Below are positions 16,298 through 26,887 of a stretch of 64,000 nucleotides of DNA, one piece after another; position 1 is the first letter of the stretch, and every line of letters starts with the position of its first letter. The stretch spans positions 62,001-126,000 of the forward strand of contig NZ_SPSB01000001.1 in assembly GCF_004571135.1 (NCBI RefSeq). The letters run 5' to 3'. Origin of the DNA: Algoriphagus kandeliae. GTDB lineage: Bacteria; Bacteroidota; Bacteroidia; Cytophagales; Cyclobacteriaceae. The notes under the pieces are model-generated. The model did not search any database. It had not been told where the DNA came from and saw only the letters and a list, made by a program, of their open reading frames with translations. Made by a program: the position numbers and the translations under genes.

Positions 16298-18325
16298 TCA
16301 ATTCAATTTGGGTAATTGCGAAATGGCATCTTCAACCTGCGAGACCGGTCTTCGGCATGCATGGTCGAAGCAGACATAAATTAAGGCATTTCCTGTCGAA
16401 TCGGGAGTTTTCCCTTGTAAAATTGGGGCATTTTCTGTCACTTCCTCATTCCAGGCTACTACCAGATTTGATGGAGCTTTTCGAAGCAACTCCAAAGCCT
16501 TTTCTTTAGCACCGATTCCAATAATTCCGATTTCCGCAGTCGGGACAACTTGCTCCAATAAAAAGCTTGCCCAATTACTCAAGAATCCAGGATCCTTGAG
16601 GATCAAATCTTTCATTTTGCTAAGCATGGCTCTCGATATCTCGGCATATTTTTCCTCATAAGTGAGTAAGGAAAGTTTGTGAAGATTTCGAGCCATAATG
16701 GAATTTGAAGCCGGAATGACATTGTCAAAAAGCTCCTTTTTATTCGCGATCAATTTTTCAGCCTTTGGATCATTGAAGAAGAAAAATCCTTCATTTTCAT
16801 CAAAAAAGTGATCCATGCAAAATGACGTTAAATCCTCTCCAAATTTTAGATAGGTTATATTTCCACTGACTTCAAAAGCCGTCAAGGATGCTTTGATAAC
16901 AGCCGCATAATCTTCCAAAAAAGCAGGGGTATAGGTCGAACCGTTTTTGTAAGTGCGATGCAAAACCCCATCGATAATCATATGTTCCCGGATGAAGTCC
17001 AAATTGTTTAAGGCTAAATCAATAGCTTTTTCATTTCCAGTAGCCAAATAGGCTTGAATTAATCCTGAGGACATTAATCCATTCCAGCCTGCTATAATTT
17101 TATCGTCTTTACCAGGGAAAATCCGCTCATTTCTAACTTTTAAAAGAGTGGCTTTTACTTCAGCAAGCTTTTGCAAAAGTTCATCTTTTGACATATTGAA
17201 TTCGCTGGCCACAGATTCATAATCTGAGGTCTGAAACAAAATATTCACTCCATCTTCCCAATTTCCGTGAATTTTGAGGTTGTAAAGTTTGCGCAACCAA
17301 GGCAACTCATCGCCAACTAATTGTTCCAATTCGGAATATCGCCAAGTGTAAAATTTTCCTTCAACGCCTTCACTATCTGCATCTTGAGCTGCGTGAAATC
17401 CTCCTTTTTCATCAAGCATTTCTGCTTGTAGCCATTGAATGGTTTCTTCAATTTTTTCCAGAAAAAAGCCGTCTTTACTCAGTTGATAGGCTTTGGAATA
17501 CAATTCCAGAAGTTGCCCGTTATCATAGAGCATTTTTTCAAAGTGAGGAGCAAACCATTCCCCATCCACTGAGTAGCGGGCAAATCCACCTCGGACATGG
17601 TCATAAATTCCTCCCATTCCGATTTTTTTCAATGTGAAATAGACCGCTTCTTTTAAATCTTCTCGTTGACTGAGCTGGGCATAGTCGAGCACAAAATTCC
17701 AGATAACCGGCATGGGGAATTTTGGAATACGGTTCATTCCTCCCCATTCTTTGTCAAATTGGGAATTGAGTTTGGTGATGATTTCTACTAAATCATCCGC
17801 GCTTGCTTCTTCATCACTCGCTACAATTCCATATTTCTCGATTTCGGACCGATTCAATGATCGTCCAAATCCTTCTGCACTTTTAGCTAATTGATCAGCA
17901 TGGTTTTTAAAGGCGTTGCCAATATTAGCGAGGAGACGTGTCCATTGTTCATTTCTGAAATAAGTCCCCCCATAAAAAGGCTTTTGATTTGGCATTAAAA
18001 AGACATTCAGTGGCCAGCCACCCTGCAAGCCCATGGCCTGCACCGCGTCCATGTAAATATTATCCAAATCAGGTCGTTCTTCCCGATCGATTTTGATGCA
18101 GACAAAATACTCATTCATCAACTCCGCCGTAACCTCATCCTCAAAGCTTTCACGTTCCATTACATGACACCAATGGCAAGCGGAATAGCCGATAGAGACC
18201 AAGATGGGCTTGTTTTCGACTTCTGCTTTTTTTAGAGCTTCTGGTCCCCAAGGATACCAATCAACTGGATTGTGGGCATGTTGTAAAAGGTAGGGGCTTT
18301 GGCTATGGATAAGACGGTTAGGCAT
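16298..18325 (-). CDS. thioredoxin domain-containing protein, YyaL/SPATA20 family (DUF255)
   Basis: A 675-residue cytoplasmic protein. The N-terminal 160 residues are the DUF255 thioredoxin-like domain, opening [20 protein letters not shown] and carrying the redox motif SACHWCHVM (Cys50, Cys53). The remainder is an (alpha/alpha)6 barrel like N-acylglucosamine 2-epimerase/glycosidases, with [12 protein letters not shown] and ARWNGL-like [10 protein letters not shown]. The family is conserved from bacteria to mammals but its reaction is not established. Full length. Upstream of priA by four bases and downstream of GSCFA by 48 bp. Confidence 0.9.
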   Translation of the reverse strand: MPNRLIHSQSPYLLQHAHNPVDWYPWGPEALKKAEVENKPILVSIGYSACHWCHVMERESFEDEVTAELMNEYFVCIKIDREERPDLDNIYMDAVQAMGLQGGWPLNVFLMPNQKPFYGGTYFRNEQWTRLLANIGNAFKNHADQLAKSAEGFGRSLNRSEIEKYGIVASDEEASADDLVEIITKLNSQFDKEWGGMNRIPKFPMPVIWNFVLDYAQLSQREDLKEAVYFTLKKIGMGGIYDHVRGGFARYSVDGEWFAPHFEKMLYDNGQLLELYSKAYQLSKDGFFLEKIEETIQWLQAEMLDEKGGFHAAQDADSEGVEGKFYTWRYSELEQLVGDELPWLRKLYNLKIHGNWEDGVNILFQTSDYESVASEFNMSKDELLQKLAEVKATLLKVRNERIFPGKDDKIIAGWNGLMSSGLIQAYLATGNEKAIDLALNNLDFIREHMIIDGVLHRTYKNGSTYTPAFLEDYAAVIKASLTAFEVSGNITYLKFGEDLTSFCMDHFFDENEGFFFFNDPKAEKLIANKKELFDNVIPASNSIMARNLHKLSLLTYEEKYAEISRAMLSKMKDLILKDPGFLSNWASFLLEQVVPTAEIGIIGIGAKEKALELLRKAPSNLVVAWNEEVTENAPILQGKTPDSTGNALIYVCFDHACRRPVSQVEDAISQLPKLN

Positions 18326-18373
18326 AGTTATGAGGTTGTAAAGTTGAAAAGAATGAAAAAGACCTTCCGGTTT

Positions 18374-19351
18374 TTAGCTAGTTTTCAGTTGGCTTTTGAC
18401 TCTTTCTATTTCAATTGAAAAATCGAATTCTGAATTTAATCGTTCCAGTTTGCCGAGTAAGTTTTGAAGAAATTTCCGATGAGATTCCGAATGGGGATTC
18501 AATGGGCGATGAGCCAATTCTCGCATAACTTTAGCTATTTCATTTACTTTTTGTTGGGTTTCTGAAGAGAAATAAGTTTTCATCCATTTTTCCCAGATAT
18601 AGTTTTCTGCTTCTTCTGTGGGATGTATTCTATCTTCCTTGTAGAAGCGATAATCCCGCAATTCATCCATCATGATTTCATAAGATGGAAAGTAGGCGAA
18701 AGAATCGAATTCCTTCTCTAATTGATGACAAAGTACCCGGAGCAAACTTTTACTAAGCTGATTTTCAGGAATACCGTCTTTGATATGCCTTACCGGGCTG
18801 ACTGTTAAGATTATATTTAGATTGGGGTTAATGCTTGTCAGTTCTTTGAATACTTCCTTCAAGGAAACTTTCATTTCCTCCAACTCAGTCAGTCGCTTTT
18901 GAAAAATTTTTTGCGGTTGTTTATGGCAATTGGCAACTCTTCTGGAGTTCTTCAATTCATAAATCCAAGCAGTTCCAAAAGTCAAAATCAGATGGCTAAC
19001 CTCTAATAAAGATTCTCTGGCAATTTCTAATTGCTTATTGAGTTTCTGGAGAAGGTCTTCCTTACTGATTCCAAATAGATCCGAATGAGCCGAATAATGA
19101 AAATAATTTCCTTCCCTTTCCACGATCAGGTTTTCATCGATTGGGCCTTTTTCGAGAGCCATTTTCAGCAGGTCGGCTAGAGCCATAGGGTGAAAAATGG
19201 TGCCAAATGGATTGATCGAAATGTCGAATTTGTGCGCTTCCATTTTTGTACCCATGCTTTGAGCAAAGCAGGAACCCATGCTCAGGATTTTGGACTGATG
19301 GGAGATAGGAAGAGGAGATGGTGGAATATCAAATTCGGTAAACCAATGCAT
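18374..19351 (-). CDS. GSCFA domain-containing protein
   Basis: A 325-residue member of the GSCFA family (PF08885), named after the motif seen here at residues 26-30 in ILSMGSCFAQSMG. The family is related to SGNH/GDSL hydrolases; the Ser-Gly block, LILTFGTAWIY in the middle, and the late DRIHPTEEAENY, which looks like the Asp/His block of an SGNH esterase, support that. No signal peptide. Function is unproven; acyl-esterase activity is a reasonable guess. It heads the leftward group GSCFA-DUF255-priA. Confidence 0.88.
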   Translation of the reverse strand: MHWFTEFDIPPSPLPISHQSKILSMGSCFAQSMGTKMEAHKFDISINPFGTIFHPMALADLLKMALEKGPIDENLIVEREGNYFHYSAHSDLFGISKEDLLQKLNKQLEIARESLLEVSHLILTFGTAWIYELKNSRRVANCHKQPQKIFQKRLTELEEMKVSLKEVFKELTSINPNLNIILTVSPVRHIKDGIPENQLSKSLLRVLCHQLEKEFDSFAYFPSYEIMMDELRDYRFYKEDRIHPTEEAENYIWEKWMKTYFSSETQQKVNEIAKVMRELAHRPLNPHSESHRKFLQNLLGKLERLNSEFDFSIEIERVKSQLKTS

Positions 19352-19695
19352 GGCATGAAGTTAATAAAACTGATGTTAGGTTTTACTGAACCTGCAATTA
19401 TCCAAGGAGGTTAGGTTAGGGATAATCATTTCCTTATCTGTTGAAGAAAGATCAAAAACCTCGAGTAAAATTTAATTGATGCTTGCCTAGGTTTTATTTC
19501 CCTATTTTTAGAATTCCGGAAAATCAGATTGTTTTTTGCCACATAGCATCATAAGGAACATAGTTTTTGATATTCTTTATCAGCTGCTAAATGAATTCAA
19601 AGCGCTTTTTTCCTGGAATATTGTCTATGTATTCTATGTGACTATGTGGTTTCCTATAACTCACTACGTTAAAAATGAAGACCGCATTTTACCTT
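19352..19695. other. 344-base intergenic region
   Basis: Contains no open frame of interest. Its left part (19352-19536) holds the promoter side of the GSCFA operon and nothing else that I recognise. Its right part holds the inverted-repeat element annotated at 19537-19650. Confidence 0.6.
19537..19650. repeat. 114-bp element bounded by CACATAG-type inverted repeats
   Basis: The left end carries CCACATAG (19539-19546) and ACATAG (19558-19563); the right end carries CTATGT (19625-19630), CTATGTG (19634-19640) and CTATGTGG (19642-19649). The outer 25 bases on the two sides align as an imperfect inverted repeat (about 18 of 25). The core of about 60 bases has no open frame. It looks like a REP/MITE-like mobile or degenerate intergenic repeat; similar CACATAG repeats are frequent between Bacteroidota genes as far as I recall. 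Confidence 0.55.
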
Positions 19696-20433
19696 TCAAT
19701 TCCAAAGATTGATTTCATCCCAAAGTCTTTTAACCTGCAAATCTCCCATCCCATAGATGGGCAGTCGTTTCTGGAATTCACGGAAAATAATTCCAAAATC
19801 ATCCGTTTGGAATTCTTTCTGAATGTCTTTCAAGGTTTGGACCGGTTTGCCGGGGAAATCACCAAGGGGAACCATATTTCGCCAAGCTCCTAGAGCAGGT
19901 AATAAGAAAGGGGATTTTAACTTGAATTTTTCTGCTAGTTGAATTGCTTCGAAAACTTCGGCCTTTTGAAAATGAGTCCATAATTCAGCGAACAGATGAA
20001 AATCTTCCTTTTGTAATTGAATAGGTGAATGAAATCTTTCAATTAAACCTTCAGTATCCAATGCAGCAAAACTATAAGGGTGTTCTGAACCCGGAGTCAC
20101 AAGGAAGGCTTCGTCTTTGACAGCCGAAAGCAAATCGATAGCTTTCCACAAGTTGACTTGGCAAAAAAGATCTTCTTCAAACCATAGAAAGACCTCAGTA
20201 TGAGATGTTATTTCCTTGATCTTTAAAATTTCAGCCTTGCTGTAGGAATCATAATCTGTATTCTGTCCAAAATCAGATTGTATAAATTCTTTTCGGAGTT
20301 GCCAGAATTCTTCCTCTGATTTTCCATTTACAGGTCCGTCTAGTAGACATTCCCTAAAGATGATTTTTTCACCGGTAATCTCTTTTGGAAAATGCTCAAA
20401 AAGGGCGTCTCCATTTAGGATATGAACCCTCAT
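19696..20433 (-). CDS. DUF1835 domain-containing protein
   Basis: A 245-residue cytoplasmic protein. The N-terminus MRVHILNGDALFEHFP, with RECLLDGPV shortly after, is typical of DUF1835, a family often described as Rossmann-like with unknown activity. The middle VFLWFEEDLFCQVNLW is also conserved in the family. It overlaps the upstream DUF1801 gene by four bases (ATGA) and is the last gene of a leftward operon with dacB and an S9 peptidase. No functional assignment can be made. Confidence 0.85.
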   Translation of the reverse strand: MRVHILNGDALFEHFPKEITGEKIIFRECLLDGPVNGKSEEEFWQLRKEFIQSDFGQNTDYDSYSKAEILKIKEITSHTEVFLWFEEDLFCQVNLWKAIDLLSAVKDEAFLVTPGSEHPYSFAALDTEGLIERFHSPIQLQKEDFHLFAELWTHFQKAEVFEAIQLAEKFKLKSPFLLPALGAWRNMVPLGDFPGKPVQTLKDIQKEFQTDDFGIIFREFQKRLPIYGMGDLQVKRLWDEINLWN

Positions 20434-20855
20434 TTTGTAGGGTATTTGGCCTTCATGTAGTCATAGGATTTTTTGATCAACTCTCTCAAAATAGTTTCGT
20501 TTACATCAGCCAATTTATTGATATAAAGGCAGGAGGCCCCTGTTTTATGTTTTCCAAGTTTGGCAAAAAGCTCATCAAAACTAGTTTCCATGCAACCTAA
20601 AAGATAAACTGATAGCGAAATTTTTCTAGGAGAAAAGCCAACGATCAAAAAGTCTCCTTCCCGTCCAGAATCATATTTGTAATGATATTGACCGAAACCC
20701 ACGATGGAAGGTCCCCACATCACGGCTTTTTCCCCTGTTACTTCTTCCATAATTTGCTTGATGCGAAATGCATCTTCCCGTTTTTTTGGTGATTCCACTT
20801 TATTGAGGAAATCTTCCACCGAGGCATCAGTTGGTTGTGTTTTATTTTCGGCCAT
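20430..20855 (-). CDS. DUF1801 domain-containing protein (YdhG/YobT-like)
   Basis: A 141-residue protein with the DUF1801 pattern: VEDFLNKVESPKKREDAFRI, then KAVMWGPSIVGFGQYHYKY and the late FAKLGKHKTGASCLYINKL. The fold is related to frataxin-like/iron-chaperone YdhG proteins, and members are small cytoplasmic proteins of unclear role. Its ATG at 20855 lies three bases after the S9 peptidase stop, and its stop overlaps the DUF1835 start, so translation is coupled across the operon. Confidence 0.88.
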   Translation of the reverse strand: MAENKTQPTDASVEDFLNKVESPKKREDAFRIKQIMEEVTGEKAVMWGPSIVGFGQYHYKYDSGREGDFLIVGFSPRKISLSVYLLGCMETSFDELFAKLGKHKTGASCLYINKLADVNETILRELIKKSYDYMKAKYPTK

Positions 20856-20858
20856 AGA

Positions 20859-22928
20859 TCAGTCAATTAGGTGTTTTTTTAGAAAATCAGCTGTTGCGCT
20901 GGAAACCTGAATCATGTTTTGCCATTTCATCCAATGGTGGGTGTCTCCTGGGATTAAAATTGCCTCGTAAGGTTTTCCTAATTCGTCAAATCGTCGAATC
21001 AAATCTGTGGTTTGGGATACGTTTACATTCCGATCATCATCCGAATGGATAAATAAAACCGGACTTGTCCAAGTTTCAATATCAGCAATAGGAGAGGACT
21101 TCCAGGCTACCTCCAAAGCCTTTTTATAGTCGGGCGCAACTTCATAGCCTTCAGGCAAATCATAGCGTCCATCGAGGTCATGAACTCCATGTATATCTAC
21201 CCCAACTTTGAATAATTCGGAATCTCGAGCTAGTGCCAAGGCCGTCAAAAACCCACCATAACTTCCGCCGTAAATACCAATTTTATTTTCATCAACCTGA
21301 GGCAGGCTTGCTAAAAATTCTCCTCCAGACTTTATGTCTTGATATTCAACTGCCCCTTGGTAATAGCCATAAGCGGGTCTATGAAATTCATATCCATAGC
21401 CAATTCCCAATCTGTAATTCACAGAAAGGACAACAAATCCCAACTCTGCCAAATATTGATTTAGAGCGTAAGTATTAGTGTAATAATCCATATAGCTCCA
21501 ACCGAGCAGCATTTGGCGCTGAGGTCCACCATGGACAAAAATTACTCCTGGTTTTTGGGAAGGACCTCCTTCCTTTTCGAAAAGCTGACCATAGACTGTC
21601 GTTCCGTCGGAAGCTTGGAATTTGACCTGCTTGGGAGTAACGAGAGATTTCTTAGGAAAATCACTCGGAATTAGATCTTCCTGAAGTAAAATGATTTGGT
21701 CTTTGGTTTTCAGGGTGACCAAATGTGGTCTTTGAGCTGTAGCAGAGAAAAATGCTAAGTTTCCATCCTTCAAGGCTACAGGGTAGGCCTCAATTCCTTC
21801 TCCTGAAGTTTCCCAGTTTAGTTTTTTGCTAGCTAAATCTACCCAACCAATATGCCTGCGATCTCTATCCAATTCGCTCTTGCCAAAGTTCGCGGAAAAG
21901 AGAACCCTTTTCCCATCAGGACTCAGTTTGATTTGCTCAACCATGTAATCTCCGGGTGTAAGAAGCGTTTCTTTTTTGCTTTGCAAATCCAAGCTGTAGA
22001 GGTGCTGCCAACCATCATGATAGGATTCGAAAATCAGTTCCTTTTCATTTGGATAGGAGAAAAAGAAATAGCGATACGAACCTCTCAAGGTTTCTGGTGC
22101 TTTCCAAAGCATTTCAGCTTCACCAGTTGTAACATCGGCATGCCAAATTTCCCATGGTACATGTCTGGGTTCTAACAGTGGAAAAGCGGCTCCACTTCCT
22201 CCCAAAGTTTTGATAAAAGCGATTTTGCTTCCGTCGGGAGACCACTTTGGCTGGGAATAGCGATGAAAAGATGGAGCAATGAATTGGATAGGCGTATTTT
22301 CATCCCGGTAAATTCCAATTAATTGATGGCCCCCGCGATTGACTGTGAAAGCAAGGCTTTTTCCATCCGGAGAATATTCCATGGAAGTGACATTCCCCTT
22401 GATTTCAAAAAGTTGCTTAGGAGCTTCTATATTATGTGTAGTAGTTTCCCAGACTTGCCCATTTTTTAGGAATAAAATGGTATTTGACGGTCCAAGATGT
22501 ATGTTATCTCCTACAGTAATTTCCTCAATCATCCTTGAAGCCAGATCAATAGAATGGATTTCCACTTTTGGGAGTTTGGGAAGATTTTCGGCATTGACCG
22601 TAGAGGAAGCATTACCTCCTCCATGATCACCACCTCGCACAAAAACCAAGTATTCTCCATCGGGTGTAAAGCTCAAACTGGTGATTTCTTGTCCATCATC
22701 TTTGTCAAAGAAGGTGAGTTTTTCAGGCTTGAATTCCGGTGCTTTGGCGTAATAAATATTTCGCTTTCCCCGCTCATATAATGCCCAGGCGAGTTGAGTT
22801 CCGGATTGATCTGAAGTTAACTCAGAAGGAAAGGTGAATTTTCCTACTTGCTCCATTGTAAATGACTGAGAGAGCAGGTTTTGAGTGATGAAGAAAAAAC
22901 AGAGAATTGAAAGGAGATATTTATTCAT
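20859..22928 (-). CDS. secreted S9-family prolyl oligopeptidase-like peptidase
   Basis: A 689-residue serine peptidase with a Sec signal peptide (MNKYLLSILCFFFITQNLLS). Residues 25-420 form a WD40/TolB-like beta-propeller with repeated SPDGK-type motifs (YSPDGKSLAF, WSPDGSKIAF, LSPDGKRVLF). The catalytic alpha/beta hydrolase domain has the nucleophile GGSYGG (Ser556), Asp near 630-632 in HSDDDRN and His664/665 in DTHHWMKW; all three are present. Likely a periplasmic acylaminoacyl- or dipeptidyl-peptidase type enzyme that takes short peptides. It sits three bases from dacB and three from the DUF1801 gene, in one operon. Confidence 0.92.
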   Translation of the reverse strand: MNKYLLSILCFFFITQNLLSQSFTMEQVGKFTFPSELTSDQSGTQLAWALYERGKRNIYYAKAPEFKPEKLTFFDKDDGQEITSLSFTPDGEYLVFVRGGDHGGGNASSTVNAENLPKLPKVEIHSIDLASRMIEEITVGDNIHLGPSNTILFLKNGQVWETTTHNIEAPKQLFEIKGNVTSMEYSPDGKSLAFTVNRGGHQLIGIYRDENTPIQFIAPSFHRYSQPKWSPDGSKIAFIKTLGGSGAAFPLLEPRHVPWEIWHADVTTGEAEMLWKAPETLRGSYRYFFFSYPNEKELIFESYHDGWQHLYSLDLQSKKETLLTPGDYMVEQIKLSPDGKRVLFSANFGKSELDRDRRHIGWVDLASKKLNWETSGEGIEAYPVALKDGNLAFFSATAQRPHLVTLKTKDQIILLQEDLIPSDFPKKSLVTPKQVKFQASDGTTVYGQLFEKEGGPSQKPGVIFVHGGPQRQMLLGWSYMDYYTNTYALNQYLAELGFVVLSVNYRLGIGYGYEFHRPAYGYYQGAVEYQDIKSGGEFLASLPQVDENKIGIYGGSYGGFLTALALARDSELFKVGVDIHGVHDLDGRYDLPEGYEVAPDYKKALEVAWKSSPIADIETWTSPVLFIHSDDDRNVNVSQTTDLIRRFDELGKPYEAILIPGDTHHWMKWQNMIQVSSATADFLKKHLID

Positions 22929-22931
22929 GGT

Positions 22932-24242
22932 CTAGTAGGTATCATGGATGAGGTATAGCACTTTTTGAAGTTCCTTTTTGAGATCATTAGAGGGAATTTG
23001 GTAATTATTCATCAAGCAGGAGAAATGAAGGATTTTCCCGCTTTTGGTGATGAGGTAACCACTTAGGGCATTGGACATGCTGAGAGTTCCTGTTTTTGCA
23101 TAAATGTACGGAGGTTGACCCGGGTCTGATGGATACCAATTTCGGATCGTGCCCGATTCTCCTCCAGCTGGAAAGTAGGCTTCAATTTTCTCTAAAGGAA
23201 CTTGTTCTCGTATTTTTCCCAAAAGAGCAATAATGGATCTGGGAGTAAACATATTTCGGGAAGAGAGACCAGAACCATCATACCACATCGGTTCATCTGG
23301 TAGATCTTCCAATAGGTTTTCCTTTGCATAATCAATAGCCTCTCTTGTGCTCAGGTGGTTGTTTAATTGATCAGAGACAAGTAGCAATAATTGTTCGGCC
23401 AGGAAATTATCACTGATTTTCATCATCTGGGCATAAAGGCTGTCTGCTGGTGCAGTTTCAAGTTTTATAGGGTCAAAATTGAAATATCGGTCGTTTTTGA
23501 TAGCTGTGATTTTTTTATCCAAAACCTCACTGAGCATTTGAGCGGTCAATTCTGCTGAAGTGATAAAAGGAATATCCCGCTCGAATTCCTCCATTTCAAT
23601 TTCATCTGAAATCTCATAGGTGAATTTGTTTTCAAACCTTTCTCTGCTAAACCTAAATCCACTCCAATCATTCGTTTGCTTGGCTGTTAAAAGAGGCTTA
23701 AATCGCTCTGGGTAAATTGAAAAAAGACTTGCATCCATCTTAGAATTAAAGCGCACTACATTTCCATAAATGGGAAAAGCCGATCGTTCGGTAGCATAGT
23801 AGTACGGATACCAATCCCAAGCCCATCCTGGGCCAAAGGCATTAACCTGATCAAAATTATCAAGAAGATAGAGCCCCTTGTTGCTGGATTTCAGAAACTC
23901 GATGACCTTATCATTCTTAAAATCCGGATGCAATAGGCTCGGATCACCTGTTCCCCAAAAAATCAAAGAATCTCCTCTTTCCAGATAGTTGAGCCCATTC
24001 ACCAAGCCATCTCCCAAAACAGTATAGGCAGTATAAAAGGTGAAGAGTTTTGTATTTGATGCTGGAATAAAGTACTTGTCTTCATTGATGGCTACCAGCG
24101 GTTTTTCTTTTGCAGGATCCACCAACATAAATCCCAGATGTCCTTTTTCAAAAACATCAGATTTTGAAAAAGATTTCTGAATTTTTTGTACCGTACAGGA
24201 AGCTGATAACAGAAATATCAGCAAGGGGAGGAGTTTCTTCAT
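22932..24242 (-). CDS. dacB: D-alanyl-D-alanine carboxypeptidase/endopeptidase (PBP4, S13 family)
   Basis: A 436-residue low-molecular-weight penicillin-binding protein. It begins with a lipoprotein signal whose lipobox is LSASC (Cys16), so it is membrane-anchored in the periplasm. The three active-site motifs are visible: SxxK as ASNTKLF (Ser62, Lys65), the second motif in YDGSGLSSRN and KTG in IYAKTGTLS. It is a little shorter than E. coli DacB because the inserted domains between the first and second motifs are reduced. It trims peptidoglycan stem peptides or cross-links. First gene of the operon dacB-S9-DUF1801-DUF1835. Confidence 0.9.
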   Translation of the reverse strand: MKKLLPLLIFLLSASCTVQKIQKSFSKSDVFEKGHLGFMLVDPAKEKPLVAINEDKYFIPASNTKLFTFYTAYTVLGDGLVNGLNYLERGDSLIFWGTGDPSLLHPDFKNDKVIEFLKSSNKGLYLLDNFDQVNAFGPGWAWDWYPYYYATERSAFPIYGNVVRFNSKMDASLFSIYPERFKPLLTAKQTNDWSGFRFSRERFENKFTYEISDEIEMEEFERDIPFITSAELTAQMLSEVLDKKITAIKNDRYFNFDPIKLETAPADSLYAQMMKISDNFLAEQLLLLVSDQLNNHLSTREAIDYAKENLLEDLPDEPMWYDGSGLSSRNMFTPRSIIALLGKIREQVPLEKIEAYFPAGGESGTIRNWYPSDPGQPPYIYAKTGTLSMSNALSGYLITKSGKILHFSCLMNNYQIPSNDLKKELQKVLYLIHDTY

Positions 24243-24360
24243 AAGCTTAAATTAAAAAAAAGTCTCCTGCTTTTGGGCTAGGGCATCCCAGATAGTGTTG
24301 AAATTTTCGATACTTAAAACACCTTATTACAAATAGATGAGAATTATTGAAAACAAAAAA

Positions 24361-24387
24361 AGGCTACCATTTTCAAAATGGTAGCCT
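24361..24387 (-). terminator. intrinsic terminator of hppA
   Basis: A perfect 13-base inverted repeat AGGCTACCATTTT / AAAATGGTAGCCT around a single C. On the minus strand it is followed by seven T, 22 bases after the hppA stop codon. Confidence 0.92.
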
Positions 24388-24408
24388 TTCCAAAAAGGTT
24401 GAAATAAA

Positions 24409-26688
24409 TTATTTCACCACCGTTTTGGTTTCAGTGACGATCTTCTTTCCGTCTTCGTACTTGATTTCTTTTTTGACTTCGACTACTTTGGCATCTGCGA
24501 TTTCCCCATGAGAATCATGAGAAGATAGTAATGGAGCAATTACTAATCCTACCAAACAGGTCAACTTGATCAAGATGTTCATGGATGGACCAGATGTATC
24601 TTTAAATGGATCTCCGACAGTATCTCCGGTTACAGCTGCTTTGTGAGCTTCCGAACCTTTGAAGGTCATTTGTCCATCTATCATTACACCGGCTTCAAAT
24701 GATTTTTTTGCATTATCCCATGCACCACCAGCATTGTTTTGGAAGATAGCCCACATTACCCCAGAAACTGTAACACCTGCCATATATCCACCAAGAACCT
24801 CAGCAGCAAGCATGGTATCTCCTGTCGTAAGTTGTGTTAAAAACGCGATTAAGATTGGAGAAACAATAGTCAATAAACCAGGAAGCATCATCTCCTTCAA
24901 AGAAGCAGTCGTCGAGATCTCTACGCACTTGTCGTACTCAGGTTCTGCTTTACCTTCCATGATACCAGGGATCTCTCTAAACTGACGTCGTACTTCCTTG
25001 ACCATTGCCATTGCCGCTTTACCTACAGAGCTCATTGCCAGTGCGGAAAATACTACTGGAATCATCGCTCCGACAAAAAGAGCAGCAAGAACAGGGGCTT
25101 TGAAAATGTTAATTCCATCAATTCCTGTAAAGGTTACGTAAGCTGCAAAAAGAGCAAGCGCTGTCAGGGCTGCAGAAGCAATCGCAAAACCTTTACCAAT
25201 TGCTGCAGTAGTATTTCCAACAGAGTCAAGAATATCTGTTCGCTCTCGTACTTCTTTTGGTAATTCACTCATTTCGGCGATACCACCTGCATTATCAGCA
25301 ATTGGACCGAAGGCATCGATAGCCAACTGCATTGCTGTGGTAGCCATCATGGCAGATGCAGCAATCGCTACCCCGTAGAAACCTGCGAAAGCATATGCTC
25401 CCCAGATTGCACCGGCAAAAAGAAGTACTGGTGCGAAAGTGGACATCATACCCTGAGAAAGGCCTGCGATGATATTGGTTGCAGCTCCTGTAGATGAGTT
25501 TTGAATAATGGTCATCACAGGCTTTTTGCCCATTCCGGTATAGTATTCTGTAAAGTAGCTAATCAAACCTCCAACGGCTAAGCCTATTAATACGGCAGCA
25601 AATACGTTGAATGAACTTACGGTTTGCAAACCTTTACCGAAGAATGTCATTTGCATTTCTGCAGGTAGCATCCAATCAATGATGAAATAAGAAGCAATAC
25701 CTGTTAAGATGATCGATCCCCAGTTTCCTTTATTCAATGCCGCCTGTACTTGTGCTTCTTTTGCATTGTTGTCACTAATCTTGATAAACCAAGAACCTAC
25801 GATAGAGAAAATGATACCGATACCGGCAATCAAAACTGGTAATAGGATTGGCCCCATTCCGCCAAAGGCGTCATTCATTGGTGAGCCATTGTTGATATCG
25901 TTAATCAGGTAATTACCTAATACCATTGCTGCCAACATGGTGGCTACGTAAGAACCGAAAAGGTCAGCACCCATTCCGGCAACATCACCGACGTTATCAC
26001 CTACGTTATCTGCAATTGTAGCAGGGTTACGTGGGTCATCTTCTGGAATTCCAGCCTCTACTTTACCAACCAAGTCAGCACCTACATCCGCGGCTTTAGT
26101 ATAAATACCTCCTCCCACACGAGCAAAAAGGGCAATGGATTCAGCACCTAGCGAGAAACCGGCAAGTGTTTCAAGAACGATAGTCATTTCCATGTAGAAT
26201 GATTGCTCACCGGTAATGAAAAATTGAACGAGAAGTGCAAGCAGTAAAGAAAGACCGAATACGGCCAATCCCGCAACACCAAGACCCATAACGGTACCCC
26301 CTCTAAATGAAACCTGAAGGGCTTTTGGTAAGCTGGTTCTTGCAGCTTGTGTTGTTCTTACATTGGCGTCTGTTGCTATTCGCATCCCGATGTTACCGGC
26401 AATAGCTGAGAATACTGCTCCGATTACAAAGGCCACAACGATGAACCAATGGGTAGTTTCAACCAACATTGAAACAATACCTAGCAGAATTCCCGCTACG
26501 ACAACGAAAATGGATAGCATTCTGTATTCAGCTGCTAAGAATGCCATAGCTCCTTCTTTGACGTAACCAGCAAGCTTTTTCATGTTTTCTTCACCCTGAT
26601 CTTGCTTGTTTACCCATGTTCTTAAATAGAACATATAGGCTAATCCGATTACCCCAAAAGCTGGTAAAATGTAGATTAAGTTTTCCAT
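24409..26688 (-). CDS. hppA: membrane-bound ion-pumping pyrophosphatase, K+-dependent type
   Basis: A 759-residue membrane pyrophosphatase with about 16 transmembrane helices that couples pyrophosphate hydrolysis to H+ and/or Na+ export. The substrate-binding segments are intact: [20 protein letters not shown] (193-211), [19 protein letters not shown] (217-235) and the later DNAGGIAEM. The motif [10 protein letters not shown] has Ala where K+-independent enzymes have Lys, which in this family marks K+ dependence. Whether Na+ or H+ is moved is not decided here. The C-terminus carries a 25-residue charged tail (from KVVEVKKEI). A TTG-N19-TATATTTG promoter precedes it and a strong terminator follows, so it is monocistronic. 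Confidence 0.95.
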   Translation of the reverse strand: MENLIYILPAFGVIGLAYMFYLRTWVNKQDQGEENMKKLAGYVKEGAMAFLAAEYRMLSIFVVVAGILLGIVSMLVETTHWFIVVAFVIGAVFSAIAGNIGMRIATDANVRTTQAARTSLPKALQVSFRGGTVMGLGVAGLAVFGLSLLLALLVQFFITGEQSFYMEMTIVLETLAGFSLGAESIALFARVGGGIYTKAADVGADLVGKVEAGIPEDDPRNPATIADNVGDNVGDVAGMGADLFGSYVATMLAAMVLGNYLINDINNGSPMNDAFGGMGPILLPVLIAGIGIIFSIVGSWFIKISDNNAKEAQVQAALNKGNWGSIILTGIASYFIIDWMLPAEMQMTFFGKGLQTVSSFNVFAAVLIGLAVGGLISYFTEYYTGMGKKPVMTIIQNSSTGAATNIIAGLSQGMMSTFAPVLLFAGAIWGAYAFAGFYGVAIAASAMMATTAMQLAIDAFGPIADNAGGIAEMSELPKEVRERTDILDSVGNTTAAIGKGFAIASAALTALALFAAYVTFTGIDGINIFKAPVLAALFVGAMIPVVFSALAMSSVGKAAMAMVKEVRRQFREIPGIMEGKAEPEYDKCVEISTTASLKEMMLPGLLTIVSPILIAFLTQLTTGDTMLAAEVLGGYMAGVTVSGVMWAIFQNNAGGAWDNAKKSFEAGVMIDGQMTFKGSEAHKAAVTGDTVGDPFKDTSGPSMNILIKLTCLVGLVIAPLLSSHDSHGEIADAKVVEVKKEIKYEDGKKIVTETKTVVK

Positions 26689-26726
26689 TTATTTTTTTCT
26701 TTTGACTCCTTGGATAAATAATTTGG

Positions 26727-26756
26727 CAAATATAGGACTTCTAACTTTCCAGCCAA
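26727..26756 (-). promoter_or_regulatory. Bacteroidota-type promoter of hppA
   Basis: On the minus strand TTG (26756-26754), a 19-base spacer and TATATTTG (26734-26727), an exact TAnnTTTG box. The start codon lies 38 bases downstream. Confidence 0.75.
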
Positions 26757-26887
26757 CTGGTAAAATATTTTCTGTTTTGTGATTTTTGCACAAGTTTTTT
26801 TTAAAAACTGATAATATTACTAGGCTTTTCAGGCTTAATTTTTAGAATTTGTCTAAAAAAATGACAATTCATCAAAATCATATCTAA

